A DNA stretch of 64,000 bases. Origin: Mycobacterium sp. Lineage in GTDB: Bacteria; Actinomycetota; Actinomycetes; Mycobacteriales; Mycobacteriaceae. Numbering within the stretch: the stretch's first letter is position 1; each line of letters opens with the position of its first letter. Location: NCBI GenBank assembly GCA_018882965.1, contig VEQY01000003.1:40433-104432 (forward strand). Direction: 5' to 3'. The position numbers were made by a program, and so were the translations under genes. This document shows positions 37,506 through 44,246 of this stretch, piece by piece. A model generated the notes under the pieces. That model made no database searches and was not told the origin of the DNA. It saw only the letters and a program-made list of their open reading frames with translations.

Positions 37506-40500
37506 GTGGGCTGGAATGACGGGCCGCCGAACTGGTCCGAGATGGAGCGGGTGCTCAACAGCAGACCCCCGCTGGCCGGGCCGCCCGCCGACGGCAGCGA
37601 CGGCCCGGCCTGGTCGCGCAAACGCGGCGCCTATCGCCCGCCCGCCGACCACCCCCGCCGGGATCCGGGGTCGGCCCCGGCAACGCCGGTTCCCTACGCC
37701 GAATTGCATGCGCACTCGGCATTCAGCTTCCTCGACGGTGCGAGCACCCCGGAGGAACTCGTCGAAGAAGCTGCCCGGTTGAATCTGCGCGCGATCGCCC
37801 TGACCGACCATGACGGGCTCTACGGTGTTGTGCGGTTCGCCGAGGCGGCCAGAGAACTGGACGTGCGCACCGTCTTCGGAGCGGAGTTGTCACTGGCGGG
37901 AATCGCCCGCACCGAGGTGCCCGACCCGCCGGGGCCGCACCTGCTGGTGCTGGCCCGCGGGCCTGAGGGATACCGGCGGCTTTCCCGCCAGCTGGCCGCC
38001 GCGCACCTGTCCGGCGGCCAGAAGGGCAAGCCGCGCTATGACTACGACGCCCTCACCGAGGCCGCCGGCGGGCACTGGCACATCCTGACCGGGTGCCGCA
38101 AGGGGCATGTGCGGCAGGCGCTTGTCGCCGGCGGCCCGGAGTCGGCGGCCGATGCGCTGGCCGATCTGGTGGAACGCTTCGGCCGTGATCGGGTCAGTAT
38201 CGAGTTGACCCACCACGGCCACCCCCTCGACGACGAGCGCAACGCGGCACTGGCGGGTCTGGCGCCGCGTTTCGGCGTCGGCGTGGTGGCCACCACCGCA
38301 GCGCATTTCGCCGAGCCCGGTCGCGGCCGGCTGGCGGCGGCCATGGCGTCGATCCGGGCCCGGCAGTCGATGGACGACGCCGCCGGCTGGCTGGCACCGT
38401 TGGGTGGGTCGCATCTGCGCTCCGGTTCTGAGATGGCCAGGATCTTCAGCCGCTGTCCCGACGTCGTGACCGCGGCAGCCGATCTCGGCGAGCAGTGTGC
38501 CTTCGAGTTGGCGTTGATCGCCCCGCAGTTACCGCCCTTTGACGTTCCCCGGGGCCATACCGAGGACAGCTGGTTACGCGAACTGACCATGACCGGTGCC
38601 CAACAGCGCTACGGCCGGCGAGACGGTGCGCCTCAGGCGTACGCGCAAATCGAGCACGAACTGCAGATCATCGCCGCGTGCCGGTTTCCGGGCTACTTCC
38701 TGGTGGTGCACGACATCACCCAGTTCTGCCGGCGCAGCGACATCCTGTGTCAGGGCCGGGGTTCGGCGGCCAACTCCGCGGTCTGCTACGCGTTGGGGGT
38801 CACTGCAGTCGACCCTGTCGCCAACGAGCTGCTGTTCGAACGATTCCTCTCACCGGCCCGCGACGGTCCGCCCGACATCGACATCGACATCGAGTCGGAC
38901 CGTCGCGAGGAGGTCATCCAGTACGTCTATGACCGCTACGGACGTGACTACGCCGCACAGGTCGCCAACGTCATCACCTACCGCAGCCGGAGTGCGGTGC
39001 GCGACATGGCCCGGGCACTGGGCTTCTCGCAGGGCCAGCAGGACGCCTGGAGCCGACAGATCGATCGTTGGAGTCCGGTTTCGTCCGATGTCGACGGAAT
39101 CCCCGGACCGGTGGTCGATCTCGCGGTTCAGATCACCGATCTACCGCGCCATATGGGTATCCATTCCGGCGGCATGGTGATCTGCGATCGGCCGATTGCC
39201 GACGTGTGTCCGGTGGAATGGGCGCGGATGCCGGGTCGCAGTGTGCTGCAGTGGGACAAAGACGACTGCGCGGCAATAGGTTTGGTCAAGTTCGATCTGC
39301 TGGGGCTGGGCATGCTCTCGGCACTGCACTACGCCATCGATCTGGTCGCCGAGCACAAGGGCATCGACGTCGACCTCGCCCGCCTCGACCTCTCCGAGCC
39401 GGCGGTCTACGAGATGCTGCAGCGCGCCGATTCGGTCGGGGTGTTCCAGGTGGAGTCCCGCGCCCAGATGGCGACGCTGCCGCGCCTGCGCCCGCGGGTG
39501 TTCTATGACCTCGTCGTGGAGGTGGCACTGATTCGCCCCGGTCCCATCCAGGGCGGATCGGTGCACCCGTACATCAAGCGACGCAACGGTCTGGAGCCGG
39601 TCACCTACGACCACCCGTCGATGGAACCGGCGTTGCGCAAGACCCTGGGTGTTCCGCTCTTCCAGGAGCAGCTCATGCAGGTGGCGGTGGACTGTGCGGG
39701 ATTCACTCCGGCTGAGGCCGACCAGTTGCGCCGGGCCATGGGCTCCAAGCGGTCCACCGCGAAGATGCGCCGACTGCGAGACCGTTTCTATGCCGGAATG
39801 GCCGAACTGCACGGCATTACCGGAGAGGTCGCCGACCGGATCTATGAGAAGTTGGAGGCCTTCGCCAATTTCGGCTTCCCCGAGAGCCATTCGCTGAGTT
39901 TCGCCTCGCTGGTGTTCTATTCGTCGTGGTTCAAGCTGCACCACCCGGCGGCATTCTGTGCCGCGCTGCTGCGGGCCCAGCCGATGGGTTTCTATTCACC
40001 CCAGTCACTGGTCGCCGACGCCCGCCGGCACGGGGTCGTGGTGCACGGGCCGGACGTCAATGCCAGCCTGGCTCACGCCACGCTGGAGAACACCGGGCTG
40101 GAGGTTCGGCTCGGGTTGGGCGCGGTGCGCCATATCGGCGACGGACTCGCCGGCCGCATCGTGGAGGAGCGCCAGAGCGGTGGGTCGTATCAGTCGCTGC
40201 TGGATCTGACCGGCCGGATGTGCCTGACGGTTCCCCAGGTCGAAGCCCTGGCCACCGCCGGAGCACTGGTGTGCTTCGGCCTGAACCGCCGGGCGGCGCT
40301 GTGGGCGGCCGGGGCCGCGGCAACCGAGCGTCCGGACCGGCTACCCGGAGTGGGTTCTGCATCGCATGCCCCGCCGCTTCCCGGCATGGGTGCGGAGGAA
40401 CTGGCCGCCGCCGACGTGTGGGCGACCGGGATCTCTCCGGACAGTTACCCGACTCAGTTCGTGCGCGCGGACCTCGAGGCGCTCGGGGTCGTTCCGGCCG

Positions 40501-40799
40501 GCCGGTTGCTGTCGGTGCCCGACGGTAGCCGGGTCCTGGTCGCCGGGGCGGTCACTCATCGGCAGCGACCGGCGACCGCTCGCGGGGTGACTTTTCTCAA
40601 CCTCGAGGACGAAACCGGAATGGTCAACGTGCTCTGCACGCCGGGAATGTGGACCCGACACCGGCGAATAGCGCTGGGTTCCGCGGCGCTGTTGATCCGC
40701 GGCCGGGTGCAGAATGCCAGCGGCGCGGTGACCGTCCTGGCGGAGCGGATGAGGCCGCTGGCCATGGCCGTCGGTTCCCGGTCACGCGATTTCCGTTAG
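37506..40799 (+). CDS. dnaE2: Error-prone DNA polymerase DnaE2
   Basis: A 1097-residue C-family polymerase, the catalytic member of the damage-induced mutasome. PHP domain (about 62-290: YAELHAHSAFSFLDGASTPEELVEEAARLNLRAIALTDHDGLYG), palm domain with CQGRGSAANSAVCYALGVTAVDP and the catalytic acids in PPDIDIDIESDRREEVIQYVYDRYG, the fingers and thumb, then an OB domain (about 980-1060). It is collinear with M. tuberculosis DnaE2 over its whole length. It lacks the clamp motif typical of DnaE1 and works with ImuB, encoded 3.7 kb upstream. Expression is expected only after DNA damage through its LexA box. Confidence 0.98.
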   Translation: MGWNDGPPNWSEMERVLNSRPPLAGPPADGSDGPAWSRKRGAYRPPADHPRRDPGSAPATPVPYAELHAHSAFSFLDGASTPEELVEEAARLNLRAIALTDHDGLYGVVRFAEAARELDVRTVFGAELSLAGIARTEVPDPPGPHLLVLARGPEGYRRLSRQLAAAHLSGGQKGKPRYDYDALTEAAGGHWHILTGCRKGHVRQALVAGGPESAADALADLVERFGRDRVSIELTHHGHPLDDERNAALAGLAPRFGVGVVATTAAHFAEPGRGRLAAAMASIRARQSMDDAAGWLAPLGGSHLRSGSEMARIFSRCPDVVTAAADLGEQCAFELALIAPQLPPFDVPRGHTEDSWLRELTMTGAQQRYGRRDGAPQAYAQIEHELQIIAACRFPGYFLVVHDITQFCRRSDILCQGRGSAANSAVCYALGVTAVDPVANELLFERFLSPARDGPPDIDIDIESDRREEVIQYVYDRYGRDYAAQVANVITYRSRSAVRDMARALGFSQGQQDAWSRQIDRWSPVSSDVDGIPGPVVDLAVQITDLPRHMGIHSGGMVICDRPIADVCPVEWARMPGRSVLQWDKDDCAAIGLVKFDLLGLGMLSALHYAIDLVAEHKGIDVDLARLDLSEPAVYEMLQRADSVGVFQVESRAQMATLPRLRPRVFYDLVVEVALIRPGPIQGGSVHPYIKRRNGLEPVTYDHPSMEPALRKTLGVPLFQEQLMQVAVDCAGFTPAEADQLRRAMGSKRSTAKMRRLRDRFYAGMAELHGITGEVADRIYEKLEAFANFGFPESHSLSFASLVFYSSWFKLHHPAAFCAALLRAQPMGFYSPQSLVADARRHGVVVHGPDVNASLAHATLENTGLEVRLGLGAVRHIGDGLAGRIVEERQSGGSYQSLLDLTGRMCLTVPQVEALATAGALVCFGLNRRAALWAAGAAATERPDRLPGVGSASHAPPLPGMGAEELAAADVWATGISPDSYPTQFVRADLEALGVVPAGRLLSVPDGSRVLVAGAVTHRQRPATARGVTFLNLEDETGMVNVLCTPGMWTRHRRIALGSAALLIRGRVQNASGAVTVLAERMRPLAMAVGSRSRDFR

Positions 40800-41009
40800 C
40801 AAAACCGAACAATAGCTGAAAACAAGATAAGAAAAGGCTTGTATTTGGCTGTTAATTTGGTACCAAAAAACAATACTACCAGCGGAAATGCCTGAAATTG
40901 CGCAACTCAGACGCATGCCGGGAATAAGTCAACGGAAATGCGGGTATGTTTACAGCTACCGGATACCAGCCGGTAACGAGGACACCGCTCGACGACGTTT
41001 GGAGGCGCC
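40800..41009. other. AT-rich intergenic spacer
   Basis: The 80 bases from 40801 to 40880 contain 26 G or C (33%), against roughly two thirds for the window. It holds A-tracts and TTGTATTTGG/TTAATTTGG motifs but no clear inverted repeat. It lies between dnaE2 and a short gene. It could be the landing site of an AT-binding nucleoid protein such as Lsr2, or a remnant of inserted DNA. TATGTT (40945-40950) is a possible -10 for the short gene. Confidence 0.5.
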
Positions 41010-41177
41010 ATGATGAGCATGGCGGAAATTCAACTCCTGACCTACGCGAACGCGATCTTGCGCCAACGCGGTTACGCGGATGCGGCCGACCAACTTGCCG
41101 GCGTCGTGGCACTCGAGTCCGATGACGTGACGCACGACGAGCGGCCCGCGCACCGCCATCTCCGCGCCGTCAGCTGA
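41010..41177 (+). CDS. Short open reading frame, 55 residues, strong ribosome binding site
   Basis: ATG 41010 (further in-frame ATGs at 41013 and 41019) to TGA 41177. The core AEIQLLTYANAILRQRGYADAADQLAGVVALESDDV (5-40) is predicted amphipathic helix; the tail THDERPAHRHLRAVS is His/Arg-rich. GGAGG (41001-41005) is spaced five bases from the ATG, the best Shine-Dalgarno in this part of the window. I do not recognise a family. No signal peptide or membrane segment. It lies between an AT-rich spacer and the nitroreductase gene, same strand. Confidence 0.6.
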   Translation: MMSMAEIQLLTYANAILRQRGYADAADQLAGVVALESDDVTHDERPAHRHLRAVS

Positions 41178-41247
41178 ATTCTCCCGGCTCACCGCCGGCT
41201 GCACGACCACCTCACGGCACGTCCGTCTCACGTCGTAGTCTCCTGCT

Positions 41248-41889
41248 ATGGCATTGGATCTGACTGCAGACGACGTTCTCACCACCACGCGCTCCGTACG
41301 TAAGCGTCTCGACTTCGACAAGCCGGTTCCGCGCGACATTCTGATGGAATGTCTGGAGATCGCGCTGCAGGCACCCACCGGCTCCAACGCGCAGGGCTGG
41401 CAGTGGCTCTTCGTCGAGGACCAGGCGAAGAAAAAGGCCCTGGCCGACATCTACCGCGCCAATGCGACCCCCTACCTGAACCTGCCCAAGCCGGTGCGCG
41501 GTGACATCCGCGATCACCAGATGGATGCGGTGATGAGTTCGGCGATGTACCTCAACGAGAACCTGGAGCGCGCACCGGTGATGCTGATCCCGCTGCTGGA
41601 GGGACGGGTCGAACGCGCCGAGGCCGGCGTACAGGCGTCATTCTGGGGATCGCTGCTGCCGGCGGTGTGGAGCTACATGCTCGCGCTGCGCGAGCGGGGG
41701 CTGGGTACCGCGTGGACCACGCTGCATCTGATCGGCGAGGGCGAGAAGCAGGCGGCCGAACTGCTCGGTATCCCCTACGAGCGCTACACCCAGGGCGGGC
41801 TGTTCCCGATCGCCTACACCAAGGGCACCGACTTCAAGCCAGCTAAGCGGCTTCCCGCCGAACAGCTGACCCACTGGGACAGCTGGTAG
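41248..41889 (+). CDS. Nitroreductase-family FMN oxidoreductase (Rv3368c type)
   Basis: A 213-residue FMN enzyme. TTTRSVRKRLDFDKPVPRDILMECLEIALQAPTGSNAQGWQWLFVED is the nitroreductase N-terminal fold with the flavin-binding RSVRKR and PTGSN motifs; GLGTAWTTLHL and the C-terminal segment complete it. Members reduce nitro- or quinone-type compounds with NAD(P)H, or act as deiodinase/dehydrogenase relatives; the natural substrate is unknown. TAGTCT lies 6 nt before the ATG and no ribosome binding site is visible: a predicted leaderless transcript. It ends one base from the convergent trmL. Confidence 0.9.
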   Translation: MALDLTADDVLTTTRSVRKRLDFDKPVPRDILMECLEIALQAPTGSNAQGWQWLFVEDQAKKKALADIYRANATPYLNLPKPVRGDIRDHQMDAVMSSAMYLNENLERAPVMLIPLLEGRVERAEAGVQASFWGSLLPAVWSYMLALRERGLGTAWTTLHLIGEGEKQAAELLGIPYERYTQGGLFPIAYTKGTDFKPAKRLPAEQLTHWDSW

Positions 41890-41890
41890 G

Positions 41891-42385
41891 TCAGACCGGA
41901 CGGATTCCCGGTGTCGCCGGCCCAGCGGCTCCGGCATAACCGAGTTGCCGCCATGCTTCGTAGGCGGCGACGGCCGCGGCATTGGACAGGTTCAGTGAGC
42001 GCCGCCCCGCCAGCATCGGGATGCGCACCCGTTCGGTGACGTGCGGGTCGGCCAGAGTCGCCTCGTCCAGCCCGTCGGGCTCGGGTCCGAACAGCAACAC
42101 GTCCCCTGGTTGGTAGGCGATATCGGCGAACGACGTTCGGGCGTGCGCGGTGAACGCGAAGACCCGCGCCGGACCCATCGCCGCCCAGGCGTCCTGCAGG
42201 CAACCGTGCACCGTCACCGACGCTAGGTCGTGGTAGTCCAGACCCGCGCGACGCACCTTGGGCTCGGACAGGTCGAAGCCCAGCGGCTCGACCAGATGAA
42301 GCTCGCAGCCGGTCGCCGCCACCATCCGGATTGCGTTGCCGGTGTTGGGGGCGATGCGTGGCGAGTAGAACAAAACCCTGAACAA
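41891..42385 (-). CDS. trmL: tRNA (cytidine/uridine-34-2'-O)-methyltransferase, SpoU family
   Basis: A 164-residue SPOUT methyltransferase close to TrmL: FYSPRIAPNTGNAIRMVAATGCELHLVEPLGFDLSEPKVRRAGLDYHD at the N-terminus and the knotted SAM site LFGPEPDGLDEATL, RIPMLAGRRSLNLSNAAAVAAYEAWRQLGYAG at the C-terminus. It 2'-O-methylates the wobble nucleotide of certain leucine tRNAs in the known family. The start is a TTG at 42385 with no clear ribosome binding site; no better upstream start is in frame. Confidence 0.9.
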   Translation of the reverse strand: MFRVLFYSPRIAPNTGNAIRMVAATGCELHLVEPLGFDLSEPKVRRAGLDYHDLASVTVHGCLQDAWAAMGPARVFAFTAHARTSFADIAYQPGDVLLFGPEPDGLDEATLADPHVTERVRIPMLAGRRSLNLSNAAAVAAYEAWRQLGYAGAAGPATPGIRPV

Positions 42386-42394
42386 GTGAGGGTG

Positions 42395-42811
42395 CTAGCG
42401 GCTTTGCTGATCGATCAGTGACTCGATGAGTGTGACGACCCGCTGCTGACCCGCGGCGGTGGCGTCCACCTTTCGGCGCACTTCGGTAAAGCCGCGGCCG
42501 AGGTCTGAGAAGTCTCCCTGCAGGCCGCCGATGTTTTCGCGGAGGTCGCCGACGTCTTGCCGGAGGTCGCCGACGTCTTGCCGGAGGCCACCGACGTCTC
42601 CGCGGAGGTCGCCGACGTCTTCGCGGAGGTCGACGAAGTCCGCGCGCAGTGCGTTGAAACTGGTCGTCGTCGCTTGACGAAAATCGCGAATCTCGGCGCG
42701 TATCTCTGAGACATCGCGGTCGGCAGCTCCGGCGAGAATCCGTGCCGCTGCGGCGTCCTGCTCGGCCGCACGCAATCGCCGGTGAATATCGTTGAGGTCA
42801 TCCTGACTCAC
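42395..42811 (-). CDS. Heptad-repeat coiled-coil protein, unknown function
   Basis: A 138-residue, highly charged, entirely helical protein. Residues about 60-108 consist of consecutive seven-residue units: VDLREDV GDLRGDV GGLRQDV GDLRQDV GDLRENI GGLQGDF SDLGRGF. Leu and Val/Ile occupy a/d positions, so a parallel coiled coil of seven heptads is expected. No signal peptide, membrane segment or enzymatic motif. TAGTCT (42818-42823) lies 6 nt before the GTG, a leaderless start. Similar DUF1640-like or apolipoprotein-like repeats occur in unrelated proteins, so homology is not informative. Confidence 0.7.
   Translation of the reverse strand: MSQDDLNDIHRRLRAAEQDAAAARILAGAADRDVSEIRAEIRDFRQATTTSFNALRADFVDLREDVGDLRGDVGGLRQDVGDLRQDVGDLRENIGGLQGDFSDLGRGFTEVRRKVDATAAGQQRVVTLIESLIDQQSR
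42520..42645 (-). repeat. 21-base tandem repeats encoding coiled-coil heptads
   Basis: Five to six 21-base units with a shared GAGGTCGCCGACGTCTT core follow one another without interruption; two central units are almost identical (around 42540-42582). Each unit encodes one GDLRxDV heptad, so insertion or loss of a unit lengthens or shortens the coiled coil without a frameshift. Confidence 0.75.
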
Positions 42812-42919
42812 ATCAGAAGACTACCGCCGGGTCGGGCGAGACGGTCGCTGCTCACCGGGTACCTGGGGATGAATCACGGGGGGTAGGACGGCAGGCCTAC
42901 CGAGGATCGTTTCGGAAGG
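42812..42919. other. Intergenic spacer upstream of coiled-coil gene
   Basis: This 108-base spacer holds the TAGTCT -10 of the coiled-coil gene (42818-42823, reverse strand) and the end of the PucR gene region. I see no terminator hairpin of note. Confidence 0.3.
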
Positions 42920-44149
42920 TCACTTCGAGATCCCCAGGACGGCGATGATCTCCAACGCCAGTTCGGTTCGCCCCAGCCGTCGCTGAATCGGATGCCCGAT
43001 GCTCTTCTCGGCCTGCCGGACCCGGTAGCGCACAGTGTTGGGATGCAATCTCATGTGCTCACCGGTGGCAACGGCGTCGGCACCGTTGGCAAGGTAGACC
43101 CGCAGGGTCTCGCGGAGCCGCTCGGAGGTCTCGTCTGATGCGGCGAGGCTGCCGAGTTCGCGGCGCACAAAGGCCGATCTCGCCTCCTCGTTGAGGATCC
43201 CCGCCGCCAGACAGGCGATCTCAACGTCGGCGAATCTCGTGAGGGGAGCGGCCGGGTCGGCCACCGACAGAGCAGCCAGCGCTTCGGCATGGGAAATGCG
43301 GAAACCGTCCAGACCCGAATGACACCCACCGACCGCCACCCGCACCAGCGGGTGCAGTTCTGCGGTGACCTCGTCACCCAGGGTCAGGGCCTGGCCGGGC
43401 GTGGCCGCCCAACACCATGCCGTGCGCGTGCTACACGGAATCATCAGGGGCCGCGCGGCACCCAGTCCGGCGCTGACCGTGCGGGCCGCGGACTCGAGCA
43501 GTCGCTGCACGTCGGCGTCTGGCGCCGTCTCGGCGACGCTGACCAGGAACGCGGTGTGGTGCTGGCGCAGCGGGTAGCCCAGGCTCGTGACGGTCGCGTC
43601 GACGTCCAGAGACTGGCCGGCCAATACCGCTGCGACGGCCTCGGCCTGTCTGGCCAGTGTGCCGCGCTGCCACTGTTCACGCTCGGCAGTGAACACCACG
43701 ATCAACGACTCGACGGCGGTGTCGATCCAGTAGGCGGCGTGAGTCCAGAACTTCATCAGGACCGCGGAACGCACTGCCGGATCGCCGACCTGTTCGTTCA
43801 GAGTTTCGGTGATGAAATCCCAGGTGGCCTTGCGTCCGGCCCGGTAGACGGACAGCAGCACCGTGAGGTCGAAACCACGCCGCGCCAGGGTGCGGGCCAG
43901 GCCGTAGATCTGGGGTGTCGGGGCGAACTCGATGGTGTCGCGGCTGACGACGGCCAGAAAGCCCTTCCAGTGCGACCGACTGCTGGCATGCAGTTCCCCC
44001 CGCAGGACAGGGTCGCGAAACTCAGGTACCTCCTCGACGATCCGGTCGTCGAGGACCGTTACCAGATAGTCGAGGGTCTCCCGGTCCTCGGCGGTCCGGG
44101 CGAAGTCCTCCAGCCATTGTCTGGCGGTTTTCGCCTCCGCTGACCCCAT
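42920..44149 (-). CDS. PucR-family transcriptional regulator
   Basis: A 409-residue regulator. An N-terminal helical sensor-like region (about 10-180: ARQWLEDFARTAEDRETLDYLVTVLDDRIVEEVPEF, FDLTVLLSVYRAGRKATWDFI) is followed by a GGDEF-like degenerate domain and a C-terminal PucR helix-turn-helix (about 355-405: LRETLRVYLANGADAVATGEHMRLHPNTVRYRVRQAEKSIGHPI). ATG 44149 has GAGGGAGCG upstream; longer starts would read through the operator region. Family members are local activators, which fits its divergent position next to the arylsulfatase gene. Ligand unknown. Confidence 0.88.
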   Translation of the reverse strand: MGSAEAKTARQWLEDFARTAEDRETLDYLVTVLDDRIVEEVPEFRDPVLRGELHASSRSHWKGFLAVVSRDTIEFAPTPQIYGLARTLARRGFDLTVLLSVYRAGRKATWDFITETLNEQVGDPAVRSAVLMKFWTHAAYWIDTAVESLIVVFTAEREQWQRGTLARQAEAVAAVLAGQSLDVDATVTSLGYPLRQHHTAFLVSVAETAPDADVQRLLESAARTVSAGLGAARPLMIPCSTRTAWCWAATPGQALTLGDEVTAELHPLVRVAVGGCHSGLDGFRISHAEALAALSVADPAAPLTRFADVEIACLAAGILNEEARSAFVRRELGSLAASDETSERLRETLRVYLANGADAVATGEHMRLHPNTVRYRVRQAEKSIGHPIQRRLGRTELALEIIAVLGISK

Positions 44150-44165
44150 CTCGCTCCCTCGGCGT

Positions 44166-44206
44166 TTGTCCTCCGGGACAAGTTTGCCGGATTCCTTTTG
44201 GTCCGG
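44166..44206. promoter_or_regulatory. Two inverted repeats between pucR-type and sulfatase genes
   Basis: TTGTCC-TCCG-GGACAA (44166-44181) is a perfect 6-4-6 palindrome. CCGGA (44187-44191) and TCCGG (44202-44206) form a second inverted repeat with a 10-base spacer. Both are in the 97-base divergent region. They are natural candidates for the operator of the PucR regulator. Confidence 0.5.
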
Positions 44207-44246
44207 AGCCAAGACAGTGGGTACTGATGGGTTCACCCTGGTGGGA

